Source: Micromonospora echinaurantiaca
GTDB taxonomy: Bacteria > Actinomycetota > Actinomycetes > Mycobacteriales > Micromonosporaceae
Direction of reading: 5' to 3'
Assembly: GCF_900090235.1 (NCBI RefSeq)
Contig: NZ_LT607750.1
Location: 2,182,501-2,246,500, forward strand
DNA length: 64,000 nt
Part shown: positions 48,520 through 58,338 of the stretch, piece after piece
Position numbering within the stretch: the stretch's first letter is position 1
How the letters are laid out: every line of letters begins with the position of its first letter
Position numbers and translations under genes: made by a program
Notes under the pieces: generated by a model
The model's database searches: none
What the model was told of the DNA's origin: nothing
Seen by the model: only the letters and a program-made list of their open reading frames with translations

Positions 48520-49632
48520 TCAGCCCTCGGGCGGCTCGGCCGCGTGGGCGGCACGGGGCGCCGGGGTGCGGTCGTTAGCCCGGCGATGTGGCACCAGCCG
48601 CAGCACGGTGCGGGTGCCGTCGGCCCGGCCGTACTTCTGGTCGAAGAGCCGGGCCACCACCGGGGGCGGGACCGGGTCGTCGTCGGCCGGCTCCGCCAGC
48701 CCGAACACTCCCGGGGTACGCGCCGGCGGCCGGGCCCGCACGGTCAGCGGCCGGACCAGCTTGAACGCCTGGCAGTCCAGGTAGTGCTGCCCGTCCACCG
48801 TCACGTACGGCACCTGCATCTCGACCAGGTCGGAGTCCTCGTCCTGGAGGGTGACGGTGGTGGTCCAGTAGCGCTCCAGCGACGAGGTGGCCTGCTCGTG
48901 CTCCCACAGCTCCTCGAACCGGGCGTGCACGAACCCGCCCCACGGGCTGTCCATGTCCACCTCCAGCTGCGGGACGTTGAACGACAGCTTGCCGATCGGG
49001 AAGAACGAGATCAGCGCGTGCCCGTCCCACTGGTAGAGCTGGATCGAGGGGGAGGCGTCGTAGATGCGTACCTGGAACCGGCGGGCCAACTTCGGCCGCA
49101 GCCGGAGCGACTCCTGGAACGCGGCGAGGTGGCGCAGGTTGGCCCGGATCTGCCGGGGCACGTCCACCCGCTGCCGTTCCAGCTCCTCCGAGCGCTGCTG
49201 CGCGGCGGTGCAGTCCGGGTCGAGCAGCAGCAGCTGCACCTCGGCACCGGACTCCAGGGCCGCCTCGACCGCCCGCAGGGTCTCCGCCCGGTGCTGGTCC
49301 TCCAGCAGGATCGTCCAGGTGTCCAGGATCCGCACCCGGCGGCCGGTACGGCACAGCCGGTCGACGAACGCCTTCTGGTCGAAGCTGAGGTGCTCCTGCA
49401 CCCGGGCCCGGCGGGCCTCCTCGAACAGCGGGTCGAAGATGACGTACGAGATCGCCGCGAGCACCACGCTGGCCCCGAGGTTGAGCAGCAGGTCACTGGC
49501 GAAGCCGGTGCTGCGCCAGGCGGCCAGCAGCATGACCGTGGCGACGACCAGCAGCCCGCCGCCGCCGACGAACGCCCGCCGCTGCCGGCCGGTGCGCCCG
49601 CGCCAGCGACGCCACCCGCCCGCCCCCGCCAT
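48520..49632 (-). CDS. Membrane protein with PLD-like (DUF5919-like) cytoplasmic domain
   Basis: This 370-residue protein has two close N-terminal helices ([16 protein letters not shown] and [18 protein letters not shown]) and a long soluble domain. The domain starts [20 protein letters not shown] and continues [18 protein letters not shown], then [20 protein letters not shown]. The pattern is that of a PLD-superfamily alpha/beta fold seen in DUF5919 effector domains, but no HKD catalytic motif is visible. It could bind nucleotides or lipids. I do not recognise a named family; no operon partner is clear. Confidence 0.6.
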   Translation of the reverse strand: MAGAGGWRRWRGRTGRQRRAFVGGGGLLVVATVMLLAAWRSTGFASDLLLNLGASVVLAAISYVIFDPLFEEARRARVQEHLSFDQKAFVDRLCRTGRRVRILDTWTILLEDQHRAETLRAVEAALESGAEVQLLLLDPDCTAAQQRSEELERQRVDVPRQIRANLRHLAAFQESLRLRPKLARRFQVRIYDASPSIQLYQWDGHALISFFPIGKLSFNVPQLEVDMDSPWGGFVHARFEELWEHEQATSSLERYWTTTVTLQDEDSDLVEMQVPYVTVDGQHYLDCQAFKLVRPLTVRARPPARTPGVFGLAEPADDDPVPPPVVARLFDQKYGRADGTRTVLRLVPHRRANDRTPAPRAAHAAEPPEG

Positions 49633-49826
49633 CCGGCCCCCTCGGCGTCGCGCCGGTCGTGCCGGCCTGCGTGATCACCCGGAAAGCGGAGGATACGATG
49701 CCGGGAACCGCCCGCGCTGTCCCGTTCACGACCGGTCCGCTCTCTCCACCTGGCACCCGCCTCGCTGGCCGGTCGGGTGGCGCAGTGCGGCGCCCGCCCG
49801 GGGGCGGACGCCGCGCGACGTACAGG

Positions 49827-50237
49827 TCAGAAGGCGAACAGCGATCCGGTCTCGCGCAGCAGCGCGCAGCGGTTGCCGAAGGTCTTCACCCAGGACACCG
49901 GCTGGTCCTGCCAGAAGCCGAGCGCGCGGGCGGTGACCGGCGCGTACTCCAGGGTGCACGGCCCCGGCTCGGGGGTCATCGCGCCGAGGTCGCCGTCCAC
50001 GGCCGCCACCGCCTGGCAGGCGGTCGTCGCCGCAGGGTGCGTCCCGCCGGCCGGGTCGCAGCGCAGCGCGGCGGCCCGCGGTTCGCCGTGCACGTGCGGC
50101 AGGACGGTCAGCAGCAGCACCGAGGTGGGCCGGTCGGGAGCGGCGTGCGCGGCGCGGGGGGTGGTCGCGGCGGTGAGCGCGCCGGTGGCCAGGACGGTCA
50201 CCGCGAACAGGGCGGCGACCCGCTGGACGAAGGGCAT
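49827..50237 (-). CDS. Subtilisin-inhibitor-like (SSI) secreted protease inhibitor
   Basis: This 136-residue protein has a signal peptide to about residue 32 (TPRAAHA before the cut) and a mature SSI domain: LLTVLPHVHGEPRAAALRC, GTHPAATTACQAVAAVDGDL, then CTLEYAPVTARALGFWQ. The ending FGNRCALLRETGSLFAF is typical. Four Cys form the two conserved disulfides. In SSI the reactive bond follows the position two residues after the third Cys; here that is Leu-Glu (C-T-L-E), so Leu is the probable P1 residue, suiting subtilisin or chymotrypsin-like targets. GGAAGGACC precedes the ATG at 50237. Confidence 0.88.
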   Translation of the reverse strand: MPFVQRVAALFAVTVLATGALTAATTPRAAHAAPDRPTSVLLLTVLPHVHGEPRAAALRCDPAGGTHPAATTACQAVAAVDGDLGAMTPEPGPCTLEYAPVTARALGFWQDQPVSWVKTFGNRCALLRETGSLFAF

Positions 50238-50351
50238 GGTGGTCCTTCCGGTCGGGGCCCCGGGTAGGGGCCGGCGGTCGGCCCGGCCGTCGTGTGACCG
50301 GGCCCCCGACCACGCTAAGTGGACACTGTGAACCGGAATCATCACCAACTG

Positions 50352-51167
50352 TTACGAGGACTCGACCTGGCGCCAGTCGTCCGACCGCAGCGCGTTGGCC
50401 TGCGGGCCCATCGTCAGCATGCCGCCGTCCACCGGCCACGACGCACCGGTGACGTACGCGGCGGCGGGGGAGGCCAGCAGCGCGACCACCGCGGCCACCT
50501 CGCGGGCGTCGCCCGGCCGCCCCACCGGTACGCCCGGGCGTACCTGGGTGAACGGGTCGACGTCCTCCTGGCCGGTCATCGGGGTGGCGATCTCGCCGGG
50601 GGCGACCGCGTTGACGGTGATGCCGTCGGCGGCCAGTTCCTGCGCCATCACCTTGGTGAGCAGGCCGAGCCCGCCCTTCGCCGCGCAGTACGCCGCCGAG
50701 CCCACCCGCGGCGCGTGCTCGTGCACGCTGGTGATGTTGACGATCCGGCCGCCGCTGCCGTCCGCCCGCATCCGCCGGGCGGCCCGCTGTGAGCAGAGGA
50801 ACGGCCCGTCCAGGTCGACCGCGAGCACCTCGCGCCACTGCTCCCAACCGGTGTCGACGAACGGCACGGAGGCGCCGGTGCCGGCGTTGTTGACCAGCAC
50901 CCCGATCCCGCCGAGCCGGTCGGCCAGCTCGTCGATCACGGCGGCGGCGCCGGGCAGCCGGGTCAGGTCCAGCTCGGCGACCTCGCAGCGGCGCCCGGTG
51001 GCGCGCACCTCGGTGGCGGTCCGGTCGGCGCCCTCGGGGTCGCCGTACCAGGTGATGCCGATGTCGAATCCGGCCTCGGCGAGCGCCACCGCGCAGGCCT
51101 TGCCGATGCCGGAGTCGGCGCCGGTGACGACGGCGATCCGCGGGTAGTTCTCGTAGCGAGCTGGCAT
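50352..51167 (-). CDS. SDR family oxidoreductase
   Basis: This 271-residue classical short-chain dehydrogenase has the cofactor motif VVTGADSGIGKACAVALAEA, NNAG and the catalytic Ser-Tyr-Lys in NITSVHEHAPRVGSAAYCAA plus K. The C-terminal block GASWPVDGGM is typical of glucose-1-dehydrogenase-like members. It reduces or oxidises a sugar, steroid or small alcohol with NAD(P). The start MPARYENYPR is at 51167; longer frames are Arg-rich and unlike the family. It is divergent from the secreted BNR gene, 171 bases apart. Confidence 0.88.
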   Translation of the reverse strand: MPARYENYPRIAVVTGADSGIGKACAVALAEAGFDIGITWYGDPEGADRTATEVRATGRRCEVAELDLTRLPGAAAVIDELADRLGGIGVLVNNAGTGASVPFVDTGWEQWREVLAVDLDGPFLCSQRAARRMRADGSGGRIVNITSVHEHAPRVGSAAYCAAKGGLGLLTKVMAQELAADGITVNAVAPGEIATPMTGQEDVDPFTQVRPGVPVGRPGDAREVAAVVALLASPAAAYVTGASWPVDGGMLTMGPQANALRSDDWRQVESS

Positions 51168-51338
51168 GCCCGGCGCAATACCCGTCGCATGCGAATACAA
51201 CCATCCGTCGAGGTCGGTCCAGGCAGGGGATTGCCGGCGACCGATCGCTCTGACATCCTCCAGCGTGGACGCTGCCAGTGACGGTCGCCAATCCGGTGCC
51301 GCGCGGCGGCGACGCCTTCTCGTGCCGGAGGGACCCTC

Positions 51339-54131
51339 GTGAAGCGCAGACGTCGCCATCTCTTCGCAGGACTAGCGGTCGCCGCCCTGGTGGCGTCGAC
51401 GGGTGCCGCCGGCATCCACTTCACCGGCGCCGAGGTGCCGGCCGCCGCGGCGGTGGGCGACGGCGAGATGCCGGGCGCCACCGGCGCCCACCTCGACCGG
51501 CTGCGCCAGGCGGTGCCCGGCAGCGACGGGATGTCGCCCGAGGGGCCGGGCAACGCCGCCCAGCAGGAGTTCCTGGAGCGCGCCTTCCCGGCCGACTCGA
51601 TCAGCATCGCCCAGGTCGATCGCTCGAAGGCCGCGTACGCCGCCGCCGAGCGGCGCCTGCGCGGCGGGCAGCGGTGGACCAATGTCGGGCCCAGCGAGGC
51701 GCTCTACCCGTTCACCGAGTTCCGCAACGCCTACAACTACGTGCCGAACGAGTACGTCGCCGGCGGGCGGGTCACCTCCATCGACATCGCCCCGGACTGC
51801 AACGCGCTGCTCTGCCGGGCCTACGTGACCCCGGCCGGCGGCGGCGTCTGGGGCACCCTGAACGTGCTCGCCCCCGAGCCGAAGTGGTTCTACCTCGGCG
51901 GGCCGCTGGGCATCAACGCCGCCGGCTCGGTGAAGATCGACCGTAACGACAAGACGGGCCTGACCATCTACGTCGGCACCGGCGAGGCGAACACCTGCGG
52001 CTCCGGCTGCGTCGCCGGCGTCGGCCTGTACAAGTCGACCAACGGCGGCCTGACCTGGCAGGGCCCGCTCGGCAAGGACGTGCTCGCCGGCAAGGGCCTC
52101 GCCGAGATCACCATCGTCCCGGGTCAACCGAAGACGCTCTACGTCGCCACCACCATCGCGTTGCGCGGCATGTCCAGCTCCTGCTGCACCGGCGTCACCC
52201 GGCCGGTGCCGGACGCCGCCAAGTGGGGCCTGTACAAGTCCACCGACGGCGGCAAGAGCTGGCGGTTCATCCACAACGGCTCGGCCGACGCGACCCAGTG
52301 CACCGGCAGCGCCGCGGAATACAACAACACCGCCGCCTGCTCGCCGCGTGGGGTCCGCTACGTCAAGCTCGACCCGCGCGACTCGAACATCGTCTACGCC
52401 TCCTCGTACGCCCGCGGGGTGTGGCGCTCGCCGGACGGCGGCGCCACCTGGACGCAGATCAAGCCCTCCCTCAACGCCGCGGTCTTCCAGACCCGGGCCG
52501 CGATCGACGTGACCGCGCTGCCCGGCGGCAAGACCCGGATGTACGTCTACGAGGGCAACCTCGGCAACCCCTACTCGCGGCTGTTCCGCAGCGACGACGT
52601 GGCCACCGGGGCGCCCACCTTCACCGACCTGACCAGCGCCAACCCGGCCGACCCGGGCTTCGCCACCTACAACCAGTGCACCGGCCAGTGCTGGTACGAC
52701 GTGTTCGTGCACACCCCGGCCGGGCACCCGGACATCGTCTACACCGGCGGCTCCTACGTCTACGGCGAGACGGTGGCGCACAAGCGGGCGGTGGTGCTCT
52801 CCACCGACGCCGGGGTCAGCGGCACCGACATGACCTACGACGGCACCGACGAGCTGCACCCCAACGGCCTGCACCCCGACCAGCACGCGCTGGTCACCAA
52901 CCCGCGCAACCCGTACCAGTTCTTCGAGGCCAACGACGGCGGCGTGATGCGCTCCAGCGGCCAGTTCGTGGACCGCTCGGCCTGGTGCGACAACCCGGAC
53001 CGCAACCTGACCACCCAGGCGCAGAAGGACCGCTGCCGGCAGATGCTCTCCCGGATCCCGTCGAAGCTGGACGGCATCAACAAGGGCATGAACACCCTGC
53101 AGTTCATCAGCCTCTCGGTCAGCCCGCACGACCACCGGATGCTGCAGGGCGGCACCCAGGACAACGGCACCTGGGAGAACAAGGGCCAGCGCGCCCGCTG
53201 GGTGAACACGATGATCGGTGACGGCGGGGCGTCCGGCTTCGACGTCGGCCGGCCGGAGTTCCGGTTCCACACCTTCTACGACGCCACCCCCGAGGTGAAC
53301 TTCAACAACGGCGACATCGGTAGCTGGATCTCCATCTACGACGGCGTCTTCGGCCAGGCCGGCACGCTCTTCTACGCACCGGTGATCAGCGACCCGAAGG
53401 TCAGCGGGACGATGTTCGCCGGCACCGCCCGCTCGGTGTACCGCACCAAGACCTTCGGCCTGGGTGACCGGACGATGGAGGAGGCCAACCGGATCTGCAA
53501 CAGCTGGACCGGCACCTTCGAGGCCCGGTGCGGCGACTGGGAGCAGCTCGGCGCGGTCGCGCTGACCGACGCCGCCTGGGGCGACCGGGCCGGCGGCGCC
53601 GTCTCGGTGGTCCAGCGGGTCGCCAGCGACTCCTCGACGGCGTACGCGGCCACCAGCACCGGCCGGGTGTTCGTCACCCGCAACGCCGACGCCGAGCCGG
53701 CCGCCGCGGTGACCTGGACCCGGATCGACACCGCCAGCACGCCGAACCGCTTCGTGACCAGCATCCACGTCGACCCGGCCGACCCGGCCCGGGCGTGGAT
53801 CTCCTACAGCGGGTTCAACTCGAACACCCCGGCCACCGTCGGGCACGCGTTCGAGGTGCGACTGGCCGGCACCGGGGCGACCTGGGCCGACCGCTCGTAC
53901 GACTTCGGCGACCAGCCGATCACCGACCTGGTCCGCGACGACGTCACCGGCGACCTGTACGCGGCCACCGACTTCGGTGTGCTGCGGCTGGCCAAGGGGA
54001 CGACGAGCTGGGTCAAGGCGGCCGGCGGGATGCCGAACGTGGAGGTCGCCGGGCTCACCATCGTGCCGGGCAAGCGGATCCTCTACGCCGCCTCGCACGG
54101 GCTCGGCGCCTGGCAGCTCCCCCTGCGGTAG
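51339..54131 (+). CDS. Secreted BNR-repeat (VPS10/sialidase-like beta-propeller) protein
   Basis: This 930-residue exported protein has a basic signal sequence (KRRRRHLFAGLAVAALVAST) and a short linker to about residue 110. A series of BNR/Asp-box repeats follows: GLYKSTNGGLTWQG, GLYKSTDGGKSWRFIHN and GVWRSPDGGATWTQ. Many Trp and aromatic positions and more than ten Cys occur. Such propellers bind or cleave glycans, or sit in exo-xyloglucanase-like folds. No complete sialidase FRIP motif is seen. Start GTG at 51339. The sugar transporter genes that follow may import the released product. Confidence 0.75.
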   Translation: MKRRRRHLFAGLAVAALVASTGAAGIHFTGAEVPAAAAVGDGEMPGATGAHLDRLRQAVPGSDGMSPEGPGNAAQQEFLERAFPADSISIAQVDRSKAAYAAAERRLRGGQRWTNVGPSEALYPFTEFRNAYNYVPNEYVAGGRVTSIDIAPDCNALLCRAYVTPAGGGVWGTLNVLAPEPKWFYLGGPLGINAAGSVKIDRNDKTGLTIYVGTGEANTCGSGCVAGVGLYKSTNGGLTWQGPLGKDVLAGKGLAEITIVPGQPKTLYVATTIALRGMSSSCCTGVTRPVPDAAKWGLYKSTDGGKSWRFIHNGSADATQCTGSAAEYNNTAACSPRGVRYVKLDPRDSNIVYASSYARGVWRSPDGGATWTQIKPSLNAAVFQTRAAIDVTALPGGKTRMYVYEGNLGNPYSRLFRSDDVATGAPTFTDLTSANPADPGFATYNQCTGQCWYDVFVHTPAGHPDIVYTGGSYVYGETVAHKRAVVLSTDAGVSGTDMTYDGTDELHPNGLHPDQHALVTNPRNPYQFFEANDGGVMRSSGQFVDRSAWCDNPDRNLTTQAQKDRCRQMLSRIPSKLDGINKGMNTLQFISLSVSPHDHRMLQGGTQDNGTWENKGQRARWVNTMIGDGGASGFDVGRPEFRFHTFYDATPEVNFNNGDIGSWISIYDGVFGQAGTLFYAPVISDPKVSGTMFAGTARSVYRTKTFGLGDRTMEEANRICNSWTGTFEARCGDWEQLGAVALTDAAWGDRAGGAVSVVQRVASDSSTAYAATSTGRVFVTRNADAEPAAAVTWTRIDTASTPNRFVTSIHVDPADPARAWISYSGFNSNTPATVGHAFEVRLAGTGATWADRSYDFGDQPITDLVRDDVTGDLYAATDFGVLRLAKGTTSWVKAAGGMPNVEVAGLTIVPGKRILYAASHGLGAWQLPLR

Positions 54132-54151
54132 GCGAACATCGGCACCAACCG

Positions 54152-54181
54152 GGTGAGGGGCCGCGCGAGCGGCCCCTCACC
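54152..54181 (+). terminator. Perfect hairpin overlapping the start of the next gene
   Basis: GGTGAGGGGCCGC (54152-54164), loop GCGA and GCGGCCCCTCACC (54169-54181) make a 13-bp perfect stem. It follows the BNR gene stop by 20 bases and contains the GTG start proposed for the permease gene (54153). It can act as a terminator and hide the start codon. Confidence 0.75.
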
Positions 54182-55010
54182 GCTGCCCGAGCGGGCCGCG
54201 CGCGTCTGGCGCACCCTCGGCGCGGCCTTCGTGATCCTCGTCTTCGTCCCGCCGCTGCTGCTGCTGGTCTCCGGCTCGCTCACCGAGCCCGGCCTGCCGC
54301 CCCCGCCGACGCCGCAGCTGGTGCCGGAGCCGGTCTCCACCACCGGTTACCAGCAGGCGGTGGAGCTCGGCGGGCTGCTGCGCGCGTCGTTGAACTCGGT
54401 GCTGGTGGCGGTCGTCGCCGTGCCGCTGAGCGTGCTGGTCGCCGCCCTGGCCGGGTTCGCGCTGGCCCGGGTCGCGCCACGCGTCACCGCCACCGTGGTC
54501 GCGGCCTCCCTGGTCGCGCTGATGGTGCCGGCCACCGCGCTGCTGGTGCCCCGGTTCGCGATCTTCCGGACGCTCGGGCTGACCGATACCCTGGTGCCGT
54601 TGATCGCGCCGGCGCTGGTGGGCACCTCACCGCTCTACGTCCTGGTCTACTACCTGGCCTTCCGGGCCCTGCCGGCCGACCTCTACGACGCCTGCCTGGT
54701 GGAGGATCTCTCCCCGATGCGCATCTGGTGGCGGGTCGCCCTCCCGCTGGTCCGCCCGGTCACCGCCGCGCTCACCGCGCTCACCTTCGTGCTCACCTGG
54801 TCGAACTTCCTCGACCCGCTGGTCTACGTCTACGACCGCGACCTGTTCACCCTGCCGCTGGCGCTGCGCTCGCTGTCGGTGCTGGACCCGACGAACTTCC
54901 CGGTGTTCCTGGCCGGGGCGGTGCTCGCCACGGTGCCCGCGCTGGCCGTGTTCGTGCTGGCCCAGCGGCGCTTCCTTCACCACGACGACCCGACGGGACG
55001 GAACCGATGA
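54153..55010 (+). CDS. Carbohydrate ABC transporter permease (MalG-like)
   Basis: This 285-residue six-helix permease has a first helix FVILVFVPPLLLLVSGSL, and its ATPase-contact region reads YDACLVEDLSPMRIWWRVAL, a diverged EAA loop (ACL-VED). The C-terminus FVLAQRRFLHHDDPTGRNR differs from the usual GLTAGAVKG ending. GTG at 54153 is the only start that keeps the N-terminal tail; it lies within a terminator-like hairpin, so the exact start is uncertain. It is coupled to the binding protein by ATGA overlap. Confidence 0.82.
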   Translation: MRGRASGPSPLPERAARVWRTLGAAFVILVFVPPLLLLVSGSLTEPGLPPPPTPQLVPEPVSTTGYQQAVELGGLLRASLNSVLVAVVAVPLSVLVAALAGFALARVAPRVTATVVAASLVALMVPATALLVPRFAIFRTLGLTDTLVPLIAPALVGTSPLYVLVYYLAFRALPADLYDACLVEDLSPMRIWWRVALPLVRPVTAALTALTFVLTWSNFLDPLVYVYDRDLFTLPLALRSLSVLDPTNFPVFLAGAVLATVPALAVFVLAQRRFLHHDDPTGRNR

Positions 55011-56329
55011 GACCGAAGGCCCTGCTGGCACTGCTGCTCTCCGCCGTGCTCCTGACCACCGGTTGCGGGTCCGGGTCGGGTTCGTCCGCCGACGGCCCGG
55101 TGCGCCTGCTGGTCTTCGGCGCCCCGGAGGAACTGGCCGCCTACCGCACCCTGATCGAGGCGTACGAGAAGGCCCGGCCCGGCGGCGAGGTGCAGCTCAT
55201 CGAGGCCAGCGACCGTAAGGACCTGCTGGCCCGGCTGGCCACCTCGGTGGCCGGCGGCGCACCGCCGGACCTGTTCCTGATGAACTACCGCTTCTACGGC
55301 CAGTTCGCGGCCAAGGGCGTCGTCGAGCCGCTGGACGACCGGATCGCCGCCTCCGACGCCGTCGATCCGGCCGACTACTACCCGGTGGCGATGGACGCGT
55401 TCACGTGGAACGGCAAGCAGCTCTGCCTGCCGCAGAACGTGTCCAGCCTGGCCGTCTACTACAACCGCACGCTCTTCACGAAGTACGGCGTGCCGGAGCC
55501 GAAGCCGGGCTGGACCTGGAACGACCTGGTCGGCACGGCCACCGCGATGACCCGCGACGCCCGCGGGGTGGTGGTCAAGGCGACCGAGAGCGAGGGCGCC
55601 GCGCTGCGCCCGGCCGTGCACGGGCTCGGCGTCGAACCGTCGATCATCCGGCTCGCCCCGTTCGTCTGGTCCAACGGCGGCGAGATCGTCGACGACCCGG
55701 CGAAGCCGACCCGGTTGACGCTGGACACCCCCGCCGCCCGGGAGGCGCTGAAGAACCTGGTCGACCTGCGGCTGGCGTACGGGGTGGTGCCCACCGACGA
55801 GGAGGTGGAGGCGGAGGACGACGAGTCGCGCTTCGCCAACGGCCGGCTGGCCATGCTGATGAGTTCCCGCCGGTCCACCACCACGTTCCGCTCGATCACC
55901 GACTTCGAGTGGGACGTGGCGCCGCTGCCGGTCTACCGCGAGCAGGTCGGGGTGCTGCACTCCGACGCGTACTGCATGACCCGGGGCGCCAAGCGCAAGG
56001 ACGCCGCCTGGCGGTTCCTGGAGTTCGCCATCGCCGAGGAGGGGCAGCGGATCATCGCGGCCACCGGCCGCACCGTGCCGTCGCACGTCGGAGTGTCGCA
56101 GTCCCCGGCGTTCCTCGGCCCGGCCCAGCCGCCGCGCAGCGCCAAGGTCTTCCTCGACGCCATCCCCACCGTCCGGGCGTTGCCCACCGTCTCCACCTGG
56201 CCGGAGATCGAGGACGTCACGTACGGGATCCTGGAGAACGCCATGCACCGCGGCGACCGGCTCGACGACGTGATCCGTGACCTGGACCAGCAGACCCGGC
56301 CGCTGTTCGCTCGTGGGGAGCACGGGTGA
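55007..56329 (+). CDS. ABC transporter substrate-binding lipoprotein (family 1)
   Basis: This 440-residue lipoprotein has the lipobox TTGC with Cys20 and a two-lobe solute-binding fold: APPDLFLMNYRFYGQFAAKG, LCLPQNVSSLAVYYNRTLFT and VLHSDAYCMTRGAKRKDAAW. It is the external receptor of the transporter made by this four-gene operon (permease, binding protein, ATPase, permease). The substrate is a sugar or oligosaccharide of unknown type. The next gene's GTG overlaps its stop. Confidence 0.86.
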   Translation: MRPKALLALLLSAVLLTTGCGSGSGSSADGPVRLLVFGAPEELAAYRTLIEAYEKARPGGEVQLIEASDRKDLLARLATSVAGGAPPDLFLMNYRFYGQFAAKGVVEPLDDRIAASDAVDPADYYPVAMDAFTWNGKQLCLPQNVSSLAVYYNRTLFTKYGVPEPKPGWTWNDLVGTATAMTRDARGVVVKATESEGAALRPAVHGLGVEPSIIRLAPFVWSNGGEIVDDPAKPTRLTLDTPAAREALKNLVDLRLAYGVVPTDEEVEAEDDESRFANGRLAMLMSSRRSTTTFRSITDFEWDVAPLPVYREQVGVLHSDAYCMTRGAKRKDAAWRFLEFAIAEEGQRIIAATGRTVPSHVGVSQSPAFLGPAQPPRSAKVFLDAIPTVRALPTVSTWPEIEDVTYGILENAMHRGDRLDDVIRDLDQQTRPLFARGEHG

Positions 56330-57381
56330 GCGAACCGGGGCTCGTCCTCGACGGGGTCAGCGCCGCGTACCGGTCCGCGACCGTGCTGCACGAGGTCGAC
56401 CTCACGGTGCGCCGCGGTGAACTGCTCGTCGTGCTCGGACCCTCGGGGGCCGGTAAGTCGACGGTGCTGCGGGTGGTGGCCGGGCTGGAACCGGTCACCG
56501 GCGGCCGGATCCGAATCGCTGGGCGGGACGTCACCGGCGACCGTCCCGGCCGACGCAACGTGTCCATGGTCTTCCAGTCGTACGCGCTCTTCCCGCACCT
56601 GAGCGTGGCCGAGAACATCGCGTTCGGGCTGGAGGTGCGGGACACGCCCCGCGCGGTCGCCCGGGAGCGGGCCCGGGTCGCGGCCGAGTCGGTCGGCTGT
56701 GCGGCGCTGCTCGACCGCCGTCCCGGGCAGCTCTCCGGCGGCGAGCGGCAGCGGGTGGCGCTGGCCCGGGCGCTGGTGCGGGAGCCGGACGTGTTCCTGC
56801 TCGACGAGCCGCTGTCCAACCTCGACCTCGCGCTGCGGGTGGAGATGCGCGCCGAACTGCGCGCCCTGCACGACCGGGTCGGCGCCACCATGGTGCACGT
56901 CACTCACGACCAGACCGAGGCGCTGGTGCTGGCCGACCGGATCGCGGTGCTGCGCGACGGCCGGATCGAGCAGGTCGGCACCCCCGACGAGATCTGGCGC
57001 ACCCCGGCGAGCACCTTCGTGGCCCGGTTCGTCGGCTCCCCGGCGATGAACCTGCTGCCCGCCGACGGGCCGGTTCGGCCGGCCGGCAGCCCGCCGCCCG
57101 GTGCGCCGGTCACCGAGAGCGGCCGGCTCGACCTCGGCTTCCGGCCCGAGGCGGTCACCCTGGGCGGCGCCGACGCCGCGGGCACGCCGGCCACCGTGGA
57201 GCGGGTGGACGTCGTCGGCGAGGACGCCTACGCGTACCTGCGGCTGGCCGGCGGGGAGCCGGTGGTCGCCCGGGTGCCGGCCGCCCGCCGCCCCGACCGG
57301 GGAGCGGCGGTACGCCTCACCGTCCGCTGGGCCGACGTGCACGTCTTCCACGCCGGCTCCGGGCGACGGTACGCCCCGTGA
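56326..57381 (+). CDS. Sugar ABC transporter ATP-binding protein (MalK-like)
   Basis: This 351-residue ATPase has Walker A GPSGAGKST, Q-loop VFQSYALFPH, signature LSGGERQRVALARALVRE, Walker B VFLLDEPLSNLD and switch His VTHDQTEAL. A C-terminal TOBE-like domain follows (about 235-351). Unlike the hexonate operon, this transporter has its own ATPase. It overlaps both neighbours by four bases (GTGA), so the four genes form one tightly coupled operon. Confidence 0.92.
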   Translation: MSEPGLVLDGVSAAYRSATVLHEVDLTVRRGELLVVLGPSGAGKSTVLRVVAGLEPVTGGRIRIAGRDVTGDRPGRRNVSMVFQSYALFPHLSVAENIAFGLEVRDTPRAVARERARVAAESVGCAALLDRRPGQLSGGERQRVALARALVREPDVFLLDEPLSNLDLALRVEMRAELRALHDRVGATMVHVTHDQTEALVLADRIAVLRDGRIEQVGTPDEIWRTPASTFVARFVGSPAMNLLPADGPVRPAGSPPPGAPVTESGRLDLGFRPEAVTLGGADAAGTPATVERVDVVGEDAYAYLRLAGGEPVVARVPAARRPDRGAAVRLTVRWADVHVFHAGSGRRYAP

Positions 57382-58289
57382 CCCGACCGGACACCCGCTC
57401 CCGCCGGCAGTTGGCGCTGATGCTGGCGCCGTACCTGGTCGGCCTGGTCGGGTTGGTGCTGCTGCCCGCCCTGGTGACCCTGGCGCTGGCGTTCACCGAG
57501 TACGACCTGCTGCGCCCGCCGACCTGGGTCGGGCTGGACAATCTCACCGCACTGGTCGACGACCCGGTCTTCCGGGTGTCGCTGACCAACTCGCTGGTGT
57601 TCGGGCTGGTGGCCGTACCGCTGCGGGTGCTGCTCGCGCTCGGCCTGGCGCTCCTGCTGCACCGCCGCGCGCTCGGCGTCGGCAGCGCCCGCACGGCGGC
57701 GGTGCTGCCCACCGCGGTGCCGGAGATCGCCTACGGCCTGCTCTGGCTCTGGCTGCTCAACCCGCTGTACGGGCCGATCAACCAGCTGCTGCGCACCGGC
57801 GGCGAGAACGGGCTGACCGCGCTCGGGCGCACCCCGCCGCAGTGGCTCACCGACCCGACCGACGCCCGGGCGGCGATCATCCTGATGAGCCTGTTCACCA
57901 TGGGGGAGACCTTCGTGGTGCTACTGGCCGCTCGGCGGGCGCTGCCCCGCGACGTGTACGAGATGGCGGCCCTCGAGGACGCCACCGGCTGGGACGTGTT
58001 CCGCCGGATCACCCTGCCGCTGATGGCGCCGGTGCTGGCCCTGCTCGCGGTGCGTGACCTCATCCAGAGCCTGCACTTCTCCTTCGTGCCGGCGTTCGTG
58101 GTCACCGACGGCGGGCCGCCGCCGTACGCCACCACCTACCTGTCGCTGTTCGTCTACCGCAACGCCTTCGAGTACCTGCGCTACGGCTACGCGGCCGCGG
58201 CGACCCTGGTGATGATCCTGCTGACCGTGGCGGCGGTGGTGGTGCAGTGGCGGCTGGTCCGCCGCTACCGTGCCTTCTACGGTGTCTGA
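57378..58289 (+). CDS. Sugar ABC transporter permease (MalF-like)
   Basis: This 303-residue permease has six helices and a canonical EAA-type loop YEMAALEDATGWDVFRRITL. The first helix LALMLAPYLVGLVGLVLLPA follows a short Arg-rich N-terminus. It pairs with the permease at 54153. Its GTG overlaps the stop of the ATPase gene. It is the last gene of the operon; 49 bases later a small lipoprotein gene begins. Confidence 0.88.
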   Translation: MTRPDTRSRRQLALMLAPYLVGLVGLVLLPALVTLALAFTEYDLLRPPTWVGLDNLTALVDDPVFRVSLTNSLVFGLVAVPLRVLLALGLALLLHRRALGVGSARTAAVLPTAVPEIAYGLLWLWLLNPLYGPINQLLRTGGENGLTALGRTPPQWLTDPTDARAAIILMSLFTMGETFVVLLAARRALPRDVYEMAALEDATGWDVFRRITLPLMAPVLALLAVRDLIQSLHFSFVPAFVVTDGGPPPYATTYLSLFVYRNAFEYLRYGYAAAATLVMILLTVAAVVVQWRLVRRYRAFYGV

Positions 58290-58338
58290 GGAACCGGGTG
58301 CCCGGCCGGACCGTCCCAGCTGGCGGAGGTGTCGTGTC

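Noticed and set aside
49633-49826. Small plus-strand frame starting at 49698
   Set aside because: It reads into the 3' end of the SSI gene in antisense and has no recognisable sequence.
51372-54098. A 908-codon minus-strand frame opposite the BNR protein
   Set aside because: Antisense shadow produced by high GC; the plus strand carries signal peptide and BNR motifs.
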